Below the pieces are notes generated by a model. It did not search any database. It was given only the letters and a program-made list of their open reading frames with translations, and was not told where the DNA came from. The translations under genes and the position numbers were made by a program. A stretch of 64,000 nt of DNA from Nocardioides oleivorans (lineage in GTDB: Bacteria > Actinomycetota > Actinomycetes > Propionibacteriales > Nocardioidaceae), in contig NZ_SDWT01000002.1 in the NCBI RefSeq assembly GCF_004137255.1, positions 248,001-312,000 of the forward strand, written 5' to 3'. Shown here piece after piece: positions 45,419 to 54,504 of the stretch; the first letter of the stretch is position 1; each line of letters begins with the position of its first letter.

Positions 45419-48148
45419 TCATGAAGGGACTCGTCGCTTCGATGTGCACGCGGGGAAGCGGTTGCACGCCATGAACGGGCCGTACTTGCCCTGCCGCAAG
45501 ACCATCAGCCCCTTGCCGCAAACTGGGCAGGGGTCAGGCACGTCCCCTTGTGCGCCATCACCGAGGACGGTCACAACGCCATCGCTGAGCAGTTCGGTCA
45601 CGAATTCCGACTCACGGCCGGTCCTGGCGATGAGGAGCACCGTCTCGCGCGCCCTCGTGAGCGCGACGTAAAAGAGACGTCGTTCTTCGGCGTGCGGAAA
45701 GTCGTCACCTTCGGGGAGCGCGAGTCGCAGCAGTGGATCGTCTTCCTTGGTGCTTGGAAAGGCACCCCGGGTGAGTCCAGGGATGATCACGTGATCTGCT
45801 TCAAGCCCCTTGGACGAGTGCACCGTTTGGAACGAGACATCCAGGCTCGGATAGCGGGTGCGCGGAACGAGTTCTCGCTCGTACCTGTAGCGCCCGAGGA
45901 TCTTGACCGACGTGGTGGGTCCGTCCGCAGCGAGGCCCGATAACTCGCTCAGTCTTTGCGCAATCGCGTCGGTAACCCCTGTGTCGCTGTCCACAAGGGC
46001 GAGGGCGAGCGGGACAGCCTGAGTCCGGTCGGAGCGCACCTGCTTCTTCAATTGGTTTGGGTTCTTCATGGCGAAGTCGCCAGCGATGGTGCTGAGCTGC
46101 TGAGAGCAGCGGAAGGTCCGTTCAAGGCGCAGGATGTGTCCCGCCCCGAAGGCGTCTTCGAAGCTTGTCATTGCCGAAATGTCTGATCCTGCGAAGCGGT
46201 AGATCGATTGCCAGTCGTCTCCCACCGCGAAGAGGAAGTGGCCCGGGCGATTTACTAGCGCGCGGACGAGCCGGGCGCGCGAGTGGCTTGCGTCCTGGAA
46301 CTCGTCGACGAGCACGACGCGATACGGCGACGTCCACCGGCCTGCCTCGACGAGGTCGGTTGCGTGGTTCAGCATGTCCTCGAAGTCGACCTCATTTGCA
46401 TCCCTCAGGCGGCGGTCCCACTCCTGGCGGACCTCGTCGAAGAGGTCAAGGAAGAGAGTCTCGCGGAGGTCCGGTGTCCCGTTTCGTCCCGTTGTCACCC
46501 GGGCACGCAGGTCGGCAGCTCCAAGGCGGTTGCTCTTTGCGTGGGCCAGGAACGTACGGAAGAGGGTGCACATCTCCCGATCCGTGAGGAGCGGAGTTCC
46601 GGGGACTGGTCGGTCAGGGTCGAAGTCCGGTTCGATGCCATTGGCGCGGAGCTGTCGCTCAAGGTCACCAAAGAGACTGCCACTTGCCAGGTCCCTCGCT
46701 GCAGTTTCGATCAAGATCGTCCGGTTGTCAGAGTGGAGGCTCTTCTTCCAAGCGCTGGACTGGAGGTACCCCTCGAAGCCCGGCGGCTCCGCCTGGCCAG
46801 GCACCAAGGCCCAGTGCTCGTGGTAGACGCCCACTGACGGATAGAAGAAGTCGGGTCGGTATTGCGAGTGCTGGGCGTCTGCGACATCGACTTCGTACGG
46901 ACGCTCATATTCGAACTCGATGCCGGACTTGATGAGCCAGTTCGCGATAGCCCGTTCGCCGGCACTCTTCATCACCTCGAGGTTCAGATCACGGAAGCCA
47001 CTCCTCCGCTTCACGGGATCCCACGCGTCGGGCTCGGGTTCCGCGTCACCCGTCACCGGAACGCCCAGCACGTTCTGGAACAGAGACCATCTGGCCGCGA
47101 ACTCCGGCGATGAACGTCGTAAGGCGCGCACGACGTCCGCGATCAAGGGAACTCCGTTGTCGGAGTCCAAGCCCGGTGCGAGACGCGGCTTCGCTCCGGT
47201 CGCCTCTCCGATGACCCTCAACCCGAAGGCATGGAAGGTCGTGGCGCGGAGGCCGTCAGCCGAGATGTTGGCGTTCGCGAGTCGAGCGTCACAGCGCTGG
47301 CCGAGCTCATCAGCCGCAGCCTTGTTAAAGGCCAGGAGCAAGATCTCGTCAGCCTCGGCGAGGTTCTTTCGGATCGTCCACCCGGCCTTGGCGACCATCG
47401 TGGAGGTCTTGCCAGAACCTGCCGAGGCGACGAGCTGCACTCGATTGTCAAAGCAGATGACTGCCCGAGCCTGCTCCTCATTGAGGGGCGTCTTCTCGAT
47501 CCGGTCAAAGAACGCTCGTTCGTCGATGAGCTCGACGTCTACGAGGGCCTCGTTTTGGGCTGCGACGTGGGCGTGGACGGACCAGTCTGCGTCGAGAACG
47601 TGCAGCGCCTTGCGCTCCCGCTCATCTGCTCGGTCAGCCATCAAGCGGCGCTGCGCGGCACTAAGCAGATGAGTCGAGCGCAGATGAGCGAGTCTGTCTT
47701 CCCACTCGACGATGAACTCTTCGGGGAGCCAATGCCGGTTGTCCCAGTTCGTGCGGGTAGCTGCCTGGAATCCGGTCCACCAGCCAACCAGCGCTTCGAG
47801 CACCGGCTGAAGGTCGAGTGCTTCCTCGTACTCCCTGACCTGCTGACCGACGCACGCGCGGAACTCTGACAGGGCACGCTTTGAAAGGCCCGGGAGTGCG
47901 CTCAAAATGCCAAGTTCAGGCGCAGACATCCGCGCCCAGATCGACCCGATCTCGAAGTTGAGCTTCTCGTGTTCGGCGACATGCACAGTCGACAACCCCG
48001 ACGGCGTCATGACGCTGATGTGCTGGTCAGTGATACCAAGCGTCCAGTACGGCGCCCGACCGAGATGCCGAGCCCAGAACGATGGGGACCACGAGTTCGC
48101 CTGCCGCCCGCCGATCACACCCATCCCCTCCCTGAAGGCCGCCGGCAC
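45419..48148 (-). CDS. HelD/UvrD-type SF1A helicase with inserted nuclease-like motif and C-terminal zinc finger
   Basis: 909 residues. TPLNEEQARAV and VASAGSGKTSTM (240-251), TTFHAFGLRV, VVLVDEFQDASHSRARL, GDDWQSIYRFAG, HSSKGLEADHVIIPGL and EERRLFYVALTRARETV form a complete UvrD-family motor. An insertion around 410-446 (YERPYEVDVADAQHSQYRPD, then FFYPSVGVYHEHWA) resembles the nuclease-like module of helicase IV. The C-terminus is a topoisomerase-type zinc ribbon (CPVC 874-877, C895, C901). The 200-residue N-terminus is helical. GTG 48148 has GGAGGG upstream. Candidate defence or element-maintenance helicase. Confidence 0.88.
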   Translation of the reverse strand: MPAAFREGMGVIGGRQANSWSPSFWARHLGRAPYWTLGITDQHISVMTPSGLSTVHVAEHEKLNFEIGSIWARMSAPELGILSALPGLSKRALSEFRACVGQQVREYEEALDLQPVLEALVGWWTGFQAATRTNWDNRHWLPEEFIVEWEDRLAHLRSTHLLSAAQRRLMADRADERERKALHVLDADWSVHAHVAAQNEALVDVELIDERAFFDRIEKTPLNEEQARAVICFDNRVQLVASAGSGKTSTMVAKAGWTIRKNLAEADEILLLAFNKAAADELGQRCDARLANANISADGLRATTFHAFGLRVIGEATGAKPRLAPGLDSDNGVPLIADVVRALRRSSPEFAARWSLFQNVLGVPVTGDAEPEPDAWDPVKRRSGFRDLNLEVMKSAGERAIANWLIKSGIEFEYERPYEVDVADAQHSQYRPDFFYPSVGVYHEHWALVPGQAEPPGFEGYLQSSAWKKSLHSDNRTILIETAARDLASGSLFGDLERQLRANGIEPDFDPDRPVPGTPLLTDREMCTLFRTFLAHAKSNRLGAADLRARVTTGRNGTPDLRETLFLDLFDEVRQEWDRRLRDANEVDFEDMLNHATDLVEAGRWTSPYRVVLVDEFQDASHSRARLVRALVNRPGHFLFAVGDDWQSIYRFAGSDISAMTSFEDAFGAGHILRLERTFRCSQQLSTIAGDFAMKNPNQLKKQVRSDRTQAVPLALALVDSDTGVTDAIAQRLSELSGLAADGPTTSVKILGRYRYERELVPRTRYPSLDVSFQTVHSSKGLEADHVIIPGLTRGAFPSTKEDDPLLRLALPEGDDFPHAEERRLFYVALTRARETVLLIARTGRESEFVTELLSDGVVTVLGDGAQGDVPDPCPVCGKGLMVLRQGKYGPFMACNRFPACTSKRRVPS

Positions 48149-48322
48149 CCTTCCCTCCGCCGATCACCTGAAGACTGGCAGAGCCGTCCGACAGATGTAC
48201 CGAAATGCGTACAGGGACTCACGTCGAGTCGTTCTCCGAGGAGGAACCGCCCCCCGCACCCGGCCCCGGCGCGGTCCGGACGCGCAACCGGGCCAATCGG
48301 GTGAACGGTGCTGCTCTGCGTG

Positions 48323-48347
48323 CAAGCGACCCTGACGGGCTCGCTTG
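48323..48347 (+). promoter_or_regulatory. hairpin in the integrase upstream region
   Basis: CAAGCGA (48323-48329) and TCGCTTG (48341-48347) form a stem with CCC/GGG continuing inward around a four-base loop (one bulge). It lies 20 bases before the integrase ATG in the 218-bp divergent gap and could be an operator or an attenuator; nothing else is evident in that gap. Confidence 0.35.
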
Positions 48348-48366
48348 ACGGCTGAAGGAGAGGACG

Positions 48367-49611
48367 ATGGCCAGGCAGAAGTTGATGGTCGGCACCTACG
48401 GTGAGATCAGTTGCTTCAAGTTGAAGAGCGGCACGTGGCATGCCCGCGCCCGATGCTGCGATGTCGACGGTGTCGTGCGTCAGTACCGCAAGAACGGCGA
48501 GACCAAGAACAAGGCGAGGGCCAACCTCAAGGCGTTCTTCGTCGAGCACACCGGAACCTTCGGCGATGGTGCTCTCGCACCCGATAACACGGTTCAGGAT
48601 CTTCTCGACCTCTGGTTCGAGAAGATGGAGAAGGCCGAAGGCGGTCCCAGCGCGGAAACCCTGGGGTACTACCGCTCCCACGTCCGCTGGGTCCTGGACA
48701 GGGACAAGACCGAGCAGCCGCTCGGCGCCTACCAACTGCGGCACGTTCGACCGGTGATCATCCAGGCCGCGCTAGACAGCGCTGGCGTCTCTCCCGACCT
48801 GCGCAAACGCATTCGCAGCGTTCTCGTGCGCGCGTTCAACATGGCGATCTTCCACGAGGCCATCAACGGCAACCCGGCCACGGCCGTCCCCTCGGTCCCT
48901 GTGCCACGTAACAAGAAGAAGCCTGTTCCCGTGAAGGACCTGGACGCCGTCCGCGTCGCAATCCGCGAGTGGGCCAGCGCCGAGAAGCGGAACGGTCCGA
49001 AGAGCGTCGATCTGCCCGACATCGTCGAAATGCTCATCGCCACCGGCATGCGCATCGGCGAACTGCTCGCCCTTCGATGGTCCGACATCGAGCTGACGCC
49101 GCCGCCCGAACGGCGGGACCACGAGGGGTGGTTCCCGTGGCTGATGGTGAACGGCCAGATCACCTCGAAAGGCAAGCGGGTCGACTACGGCAAGACCCAC
49201 GCCGCGATCCGTCCCATCGCGCTCCCGGACTGGGCTGCGGCGCTGCTACGCCGGCGCAAGGTTGCGCAGACACCCAACGACCTCGACGCGGTGTTCATCA
49301 CCCGCAACGGCACCTGGCACTTCCCCACCATCGTCCAGGGTCGGCTGCGCCACATTCGCCTACTCGATGACTACGCCGACCTTGCCGCGCTCCAGGATGT
49401 CTCGCCCCACTCCTTCCGCCGAACCGTGGCAACCGAGATCGACGAGGTCTACGACGCCGAGGCCGCAATGAACCAGCTGGGCCACACTTCCAAGGCGGTC
49501 ACAGAGCGGCACTACATCAACCGACGGCTCGTCGTGCCCGACTACCGGGCCGCCACCGACCGCCTTGCTCCCGGCCCCGAGACGAGCGATGGGCCGACTC
49601 CCGGGCTCTGA
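48367..49611 (+). CDS. int: tyrosine recombinase (phage/ICE integrase)
   Basis: 414 residues. N-terminal arm-binding region (KLKSGTWHARARCCDVDGVV), SAM-like core-binding domain (TVQDLLDLWFEKMEKAEGGP onwards) and catalytic domain with IATGMRIGELLALRWSD (R229), SPHSFRRTVATE (H348, R351), QLGHTSKAVTERHYI (H373, Y383). All catalytic residues are present, so the island may still excise. ATG with AGGAGAGG upstream. It reads towards the att site inside the methyltransferase 3' end, the usual integrase position. Confidence 0.94.
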   Translation: MARQKLMVGTYGEISCFKLKSGTWHARARCCDVDGVVRQYRKNGETKNKARANLKAFFVEHTGTFGDGALAPDNTVQDLLDLWFEKMEKAEGGPSAETLGYYRSHVRWVLDRDKTEQPLGAYQLRHVRPVIIQAALDSAGVSPDLRKRIRSVLVRAFNMAIFHEAINGNPATAVPSVPVPRNKKKPVPVKDLDAVRVAIREWASAEKRNGPKSVDLPDIVEMLIATGMRIGELLALRWSDIELTPPPERRDHEGWFPWLMVNGQITSKGKRVDYGKTHAAIRPIALPDWAAALLRRRKVAQTPNDLDAVFITRNGTWHFPTIVQGRLRHIRLLDDYADLAALQDVSPHSFRRTVATEIDEVYDAEAAMNQLGHTSKAVTERHYINRRLVVPDYRAATDRLAPGPETSDGPTPGL

Positions 49612-49753
49612 GAGGCCTTCGGCGGACCGAAGTGGCTCTCCGGTCCGTAGACGCGCCCTGAGCCGTCTACGGACCGTTCTGCGCGTCCCCAGCCCATCAC
49701 GACGGCCAGTCACGGCGGCGCGATCGAGGCCTCAGAAGCCGAGCCGCGATCTC

Positions 49754-49774
49754 AAAGTGAGCCCAAAGTGAGCC
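49754..49774. repeat. tandem 10-bp repeat between int and att site
   Basis: AAAGTGAGCC at 49754-49763 and 49765-49774. Its position between int and the core site suits an integrase arm-binding site. Confidence 0.4.
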
Positions 49775-49818
49775 TTAAGGCCGGTTTTGCGAGGTCAACC
49801 CTGACAGCCCGGATCGCA

Positions 49819-51030
49819 TCACCGCAGGTCAGAGCCGGTTTTCGTCAGCAGGGCCACGCACTCGACGTGGTGCGTCATCGGGAACAGGTCGAACGCCCGG
49901 ATGGCGGTGAGCTCGTAGCCGTGCTCGGCGAAGATCGCCACGTCGCGGCCGAGCGCGGCGGGGTCGCAGGCGACGTACGCCACCGCGCGGGGGCGGCGGT
50001 CGACGACCTGCTCGACGACGGCGCGCTTGGCTCCCTCGCGCGGCGGGTCGAGGACGACGAGGTCGAACGGCTCGTCGTACCCCTCGCGCAGCACCTGGTC
50101 GGTCGGACCGCACTCCACGACCGCGGGCTTCAGCGCGGCGAGGTTGCCGCGCGCGTGCTGACAGGCCGTGCGATCGGCCTCGACGGCGACGACACGGGCG
50201 CCGGTGGCCGCACCGACGAAGCGGGCGAAGAGCCCGACGCCGGCGTAGAGGTCGAGCGCACGCTCCCCCGGCGCCGGTGCGAGCAGGTCCAGCACCGTCT
50301 CGACCAGGACCCGCGGAGCCTCGGGGTGCACCTGCCAGAAGCCGTCGCCGGCGACCGTGAACGGGTACGTCGACCCTGCCGCCGTGACCTCGTGGGTGAC
50401 CGGGTCTCGTGACGGGCGCTGGGCGCCCTCCTCGACCAGCGACTCGCGGGGGCCGGCGCCGTCGGCGGCGATCAGGCAGTCGTCGACCGGGACGAGCGTG
50501 TGGGACCGGTGTGCGCGCATCGCGGGACGTCCGTCCGGGAGCGCGGCGTAGCGCTGGCGGGTGCGCCAGCGCAGGCCGTCGTCGGGGCGGCCGGGCACCG
50601 GCACGGCCGCGACGTGCAGCCCGTCGACGAGCGGCGAGGCTGCGTCGAGGCGTCCGAGCCGGACCAGCTGCTCGCGCACGACGGACGTCTTGAGGTCGCG
50701 CTGCGCGGGCACGGCGACGTGCTGGAAGTCGCAGCCGCCGCACAGCCCCGGGCCCGACAGCGGACAGGGCGGCACGACCCGGTCGGGCGAGGACGTGAGC
50801 ACCTCGACGGCGTCGCCACGCCAGAACCGGTCACCCTCGGTGCCCTCGGTGATCTCGAGGACGACCCGTTCGCCGGGCAGCGCGTGGCGCACGAACACCA
50901 CCCGCGCCTCCGGCTCCGGCAGTCGTACGACGCAGTGGCCGCCGTGCGCGACCAGACCGACCTCGGCCTCGAAGCGCTCACCGACGCGGGAGCGCCCCCG
51001 GGCCCGGCGCGGGCGGTTGGTGCGGCTCAC
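49819..51030 (-). CDS. class I SAM-dependent RNA methyltransferase with TRAM domain (TrmA/RumA-like, Rv2689c family)
   Basis: 403 residues. N-terminal TRAM domain (ERFEAEVGLVAHGGHCVVRL), iron-sulfur cysteines PPCPLSGPGLCGGCDFQH, AdoMet motif ALDLYAGVGLFARFVGAA, VVLDPPREGAKRAVVEQV and the catalytic CDP in VAYVACDPAALGRDVA, ending FDLFPMTHHVECVALL. Probably a 5-methyluridine methyltransferase on tRNA or rRNA. The 3' end is the island attachment site, so its last 20 or so codons may be island-supplied. GTG start overlaps the APC stop (GTGA). Confidence 0.92.
   Translation of the reverse strand: MSRTNRPRRARGRSRVGERFEAEVGLVAHGGHCVVRLPEPEARVVFVRHALPGERVVLEITEGTEGDRFWRGDAVEVLTSSPDRVVPPCPLSGPGLCGGCDFQHVAVPAQRDLKTSVVREQLVRLGRLDAASPLVDGLHVAAVPVPGRPDDGLRWRTRQRYAALPDGRPAMRAHRSHTLVPVDDCLIAADGAGPRESLVEEGAQRPSRDPVTHEVTAAGSTYPFTVAGDGFWQVHPEAPRVLVETVLDLLAPAPGERALDLYAGVGLFARFVGAATGARVVAVEADRTACQHARGNLAALKPAVVECGPTDQVLREGYDEPFDLVVLDPPREGAKRAVVEQVVDRRPRAVAYVACDPAALGRDVAIFAEHGYELTAIRAFDLFPMTHHVECVALLTKTGSDLR
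49867..49881. repeat. right attachment-site core
   Basis: GTGGTGCGTCATCGG inside the methyltransferase C-terminal codons (PMTHH region), repeated exactly at 21187-21201. Confidence 0.75.
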
Positions 51031-53075
51031 GAGTCACCGGGACGGCGGGTCCCGCGCGAGGACGCCCGCCCACGACGCAGGTCGCCGGCCAGGACCCGGC
51101 CCTCGTTGGCCTTCTCCCGCTCCTGGGCGGCCTGCGACGAGCGCAGCTGGTAGGGCACGGAGATGACCATGACGCCGGGCGTGAAGAGCAGCCGGCCCTT
51201 GAGCCGCAGCGCGGTCTGGTTGTGCAGCAGCTGCTCCCACCAGCGGCCGACGACGTACTCCGGGATGTAGACCGCGACGACACCACGGGGGTTCGCGTTG
51301 CGGATCTCCTGGGTGTACTCCACGATCGGCCGCACGACCTCGCGGTAGGGCGAGTGCAGGACCTTGAGCGGGATGTCGAGGTGCCGGTCGTCCCACTCCT
51401 CCAGCAGCCGGTTGGTCGCCTTGGCGTCGATGCTGACGTAGATCGCCTCGAGGACGTTGGGGCGCGTGGCCCGGGCGAAGGCGAGGGCGCGCAGCGTCGG
51501 CTTGTGCAGCTTGGACGCCAGCACGATCGCGTGGACGCGGGTCGGCATGACCTTGTCCTGCTCGTCGGCGGCGAGCTCGAGCTCGACCCGGGCGTAGTGG
51601 CGACCGATCGCCTTCATCAGGACGAAGAAGAACACCATCGCCAGGATCGTGATCCAGGCGCCGTGGAGGAACTTGGTGATCAGCACGATGACCAGGACCA
51701 CGGCGGTCATGCCGAGGCCGAAGGTGTTGATCGCGCGCGAGCGCAGCATCCGGCGTCGGGCGGCGGGGTCCTTCTCGGTCCGCAGGTGGCGCGTCCAGTG
51801 GCGGATCATGCCGAGCTGGCTCAGGTTGAACGAGACGAAGACACCGACGATGTAGAGCTGGATCAGCTTGGTGGTCTCGGCGTCGAAGATCCAGATCAGC
51901 AGGATCGACATCGCGGCGAGGAAGACGATGCCGTTGCTGTAGGCCAGGCGGTCGCCGCGCGAGCCGAGTGACCTCGGCGCGAGGCCGTCCTGGGCGAGGA
52001 TCGAGCCGAGCACCGGGAAGCCGTTGAAGGCCGTGTTGGCGGCCAGCACGAGGATGATGCCGGTCACCGTGAGGACGAAGTAGAAGCCCGGCGAGAAGTG
52101 GTCGAAGACCCCCGCGGCGATCTGGGCGATCACCGGGTGCTGCTCGTAGCTGTCCGGCACGGCCCCGCCCGCCGCCGTACGCAGGCGGTCGAGCTCGTGC
52201 GGGTCGACGTAGCGGATCGCCATCTGCTTGGCCAGGACGATCACGCTCATCATCATCGTGATCGCGATCAGGCCGAGCAGGAGGAGCGTCGTGGCGGCGT
52301 TGCGGCTCTTGGGCTTGCGGAACGCGGGCACGCCGTTGGAGATCGCCTCGACACCGGTCAGGGCGGCGCAGCCGGACGAGAACGCGCGGGCGAGCAGGAA
52401 CATCAGCCCGACCTGGGTCAGCGGCTCCTCCCAGCCGGGCTGCGGCTGGATGACGAGGTCGGCGCTCTCGGCCTGCGGCAGGTCCCCGGCCAGCAGGCGC
52501 AGCAGGCCGTAGGCGCACATCCCGAGGATGGCGAACATGAAGAGGTACGTCGGGACCGCGAAGAACGAGCCGGACTCGCGCACCCCGCGCAGGTTCACCG
52601 CGGTGAGCAGGACCACCGCGACGATCGCCACCGTCGCCTCGTGCCCGATCAACGGGTTGATCGCGCCGGCGGCGTACTGGGCGGCGGACGAGATCGACAC
52701 CGCGACGGTGAGGACGTAGTCGACCAGGAGCGCGCTCGCGACGGTGACGCCGGCGTTGCGGCCGAGGTTGACCGTGGCGACCTCGTAGTCGCCACCGCCC
52801 GACGGGTAGGCGTGCACGGTCTGGCGATAGCTCGCCACGACCGTGAGCATCACGAGGGCGACGACGATGCCGATCTTCCAGGACCAGACGTAGCTCGAGG
52901 CCCCGGCCACGGCCAGCATGATGAAGATCTCGTCCGGCGCGTAGGCCACCGACGACAACGCGTCGCTGGCGAACACCGGGAGGGCGATCCGCTTGGGCAG
53001 AAGGGTCTCGCCGAGCTGGCTGCTGCGGAGCTTGCGCCCCAGCAGGATCCTCTTCGAGACGTCGCCGACACTCAC
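51027..53075 (-). CDS. APC family transporter, Rv2690c-like (possible potassium or amino-acid uptake)
   Basis: 682 residues. Begins VSVGDVSKRILLGRKLRSSQ, then LPKRIALPVFASDALSSVAY, the TM1 signature of this subfamily, about 12 membrane helices, and a C-terminal cytosolic domain of about 200 residues (RVHAIVLASKLHKPTLRALA, LEAIYVSIDAKATNRLLEEW). The conserved link to two divergent TrkA genes suggests the Kup/KimA-like potassium uptake route in addition to, or instead of, amino acids. GTG 53075 fits homologues; an in-frame ATG at 53105 is possible. Confidence 0.9.
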   Translation of the reverse strand: MSVGDVSKRILLGRKLRSSQLGETLLPKRIALPVFASDALSSVAYAPDEIFIMLAVAGASSYVWSWKIGIVVALVMLTVVASYRQTVHAYPSGGGDYEVATVNLGRNAGVTVASALLVDYVLTVAVSISSAAQYAAGAINPLIGHEATVAIVAVVLLTAVNLRGVRESGSFFAVPTYLFMFAILGMCAYGLLRLLAGDLPQAESADLVIQPQPGWEEPLTQVGLMFLLARAFSSGCAALTGVEAISNGVPAFRKPKSRNAATTLLLLGLIAITMMMSVIVLAKQMAIRYVDPHELDRLRTAAGGAVPDSYEQHPVIAQIAAGVFDHFSPGFYFVLTVTGIILVLAANTAFNGFPVLGSILAQDGLAPRSLGSRGDRLAYSNGIVFLAAMSILLIWIFDAETTKLIQLYIVGVFVSFNLSQLGMIRHWTRHLRTEKDPAARRRMLRSRAINTFGLGMTAVVLVIVLITKFLHGAWITILAMVFFFVLMKAIGRHYARVELELAADEQDKVMPTRVHAIVLASKLHKPTLRALAFARATRPNVLEAIYVSIDAKATNRLLEEWDDRHLDIPLKVLHSPYREVVRPIVEYTQEIRNANPRGVVAVYIPEYVVGRWWEQLLHNQTALRLKGRLLFTPGVMVISVPYQLRSSQAAQEREKANEGRVLAGDLRRGRASSRGTRRPGDS

Positions 53076-53119
53076 AGGCGGGAAGCCTAGACCCGGCCAC
53101 GCCATATTCCACGCTGGGA

Positions 53120-53125
53120 TACGGT
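53120..53125 (+). promoter_or_regulatory. -10 box (TACGGT), leaderless start of the first trkA gene
   Basis: Six bases upstream of GTG 53132, within the divergent gap with the APC gene. Confidence 0.5.
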
Positions 53126-53131
53126 TCTGGA

Positions 53132-53794
53132 GTGCACGTCGTGATCATGGGTTGTGGCCGCGTCGGTTCGACGCTTGCCCGCAGCCTCGAGGACCGCAAC
53201 CACACCGTGTCGATCATCGACAGCGAGCCCGACTCGTTCCGTCGCCTGGGACCAGAGTTCAACGGCGACAAGATCACCGGCTACGGCTTCGACCAGCAGG
53301 TGCTGGAGAAGGCCGGGATCCGGCGGGCCGACGCCTTCGCCGCGGTGTCGAGCGGTGACAACTCCAACATCATCGCGGCGCGCGTCGCGCGCGAGACGTT
53401 CGGCCTCCAGCAGGTCGTCGCCCGCATCTACGACCCCGGTCGCGCCGAGGTCTACCAGCGCCTCGGCATCACCACCGTCGCGACGGTCAAGTGGACCTCC
53501 GACCAGATCCTGCGGCGCATCCTGCCTGCGGGCGCCGAGCCGGACTTCCGCGACCCGTCCGGCACCATCCGGGTCGACCACGTGCCGATCCCGGAGGCCT
53601 GGATCGGCAACCGCACGGTCGAGTTCCAGATGCAGTCGCGCTGCCGGATCGCGTGGATCGACCGGCTCGGGGAGGGCATGCTGCCGACCCGCGAGAGCGT
53701 GCTCCAGGAGGGCGACATGCTGCACCTGGTGATGCGTGAGGAGCACGCCGCCCACGCCTACGCCGTGCTCGAGGCCGGCCCCGAAGCCGACTGA
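53132..53794 (+). CDS. TrkA family potassium-uptake regulatory protein (first of pair)
   Basis: 220 residues: RCK-N Rossmann domain MHVVIMGCGRVGSTLARSLE with GxGxxG, an acidic end of strand 2 (VSIIDSEPDSF) typical of NAD(H) binding, AVSSGDNSNIIAARVARETF, and a C-terminal RCK-C/TrkA-C domain (VEFQMQSRCRIAWIDRLGEG). Corresponds to Rv2691 (CeoB). Controls potassium transport, probably through the adjacent APC transporter. GTG start, leaderless. Confidence 0.93.
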   Translation: MHVVIMGCGRVGSTLARSLEDRNHTVSIIDSEPDSFRRLGPEFNGDKITGYGFDQQVLEKAGIRRADAFAAVSSGDNSNIIAARVARETFGLQQVVARIYDPGRAEVYQRLGITTVATVKWTSDQILRRILPAGAEPDFRDPSGTIRVDHVPIPEAWIGNRTVEFQMQSRCRIAWIDRLGEGMLPTRESVLQEGDMLHLVMREEHAAHAYAVLEAGPEAD

Positions 53795-53831
53795 ACACCC
53801 TTCCCCGAACTGAGCCAGGAGCACTGCAGAC

Positions 53832-54503
53832 ATGCGCGTCGCCATCGCCGGAGCCGGAGCCGTGGGTCGTTCGATCGCCCGCGAGCTGATCGAGAACGGC
53901 CACCAGGTCCTGCTCATCGACAAGAGCCCGTCGTCGATCCGTCCCGAGCGCGTCCCGAACGCCGAGTGGCTGCTCGCGGACTCGTGCGAGCTCTCCTCGC
54001 TCGCCGAGGCCCAGCTCGGGAAGTGCGACGTGGTGATCGCCGCGACCGGTGACGACAAGGCCAACCTGGTGACGTCGCTGCTCGCGAAGACCGAGTTCGG
54101 GGTGCCCCGAACCGTCGGCCGGGTCAACCACCCGAACAACGAGTGGCTCTTCACCGAGGCCTGGGGCGTCGACGTCAACGTCTCGACCCCGCGCATCATG
54201 TCGGCACTGGTCGAGGAGGCCGTCTCCATCGGCGACCTCGTCCGGCTGTTCACCTTCCGCCAGGGCAACGCCAACCTGGTCGAGATCACGCTGTCGCCCG
54301 ACTCCCCCTACGTCGGTACGCCGGCCGGGCTGGTGCCGTTCCCGGAGAACTGCGCCCTGGTCACGATCCTGCGCGACGGGCAGGTCTACACGCCCGAGGC
54401 CGAGCAGCCGCTCGAGTCGGGTGACGAGCTGCTCTTCGTGGTGCCGGCCGAGGTCGAGTCCGCCCTCGAGCACCTGCTCTCGCCCGGGCACCACCCGGGC
54501 TGA
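53832..54503 (+). CDS. TrkA family potassium-uptake regulatory protein (second of pair)
   Basis: 223 residues: MRVAIAGAGAVGRSIARELI (GxGxxG), VLLIDKSPSSIRPERV, IAATGDDKANLVTSLLAKTE, then TrkA-C domain (RQGNANLVEITLSPDSPYVG, VPFPENCALVTILRDGQVYT). Corresponds to Rv2692 (CeoC). The first TrkA gene ends 37 bases upstream, so the pair likely forms a hetero-oligomeric gating ring. Confidence 0.93.
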   Translation: MRVAIAGAGAVGRSIARELIENGHQVLLIDKSPSSIRPERVPNAEWLLADSCELSSLAEAQLGKCDVVIAATGDDKANLVTSLLAKTEFGVPRTVGRVNHPNNEWLFTEAWGVDVNVSTPRIMSALVEEAVSIGDLVRLFTFRQGNANLVEITLSPDSPYVGTPAGLVPFPENCALVTILRDGQVYTPEAEQPLESGDELLFVVPAEVESALEHLLSPGHHPG

Positions 54504-54504
54504 G

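Noticed and set aside
50409..51166. Plus-strand open frames across the methyltransferase gene
   Set aside because: Arg/Pro-rich shadows of a high-GC gene on the other strand.
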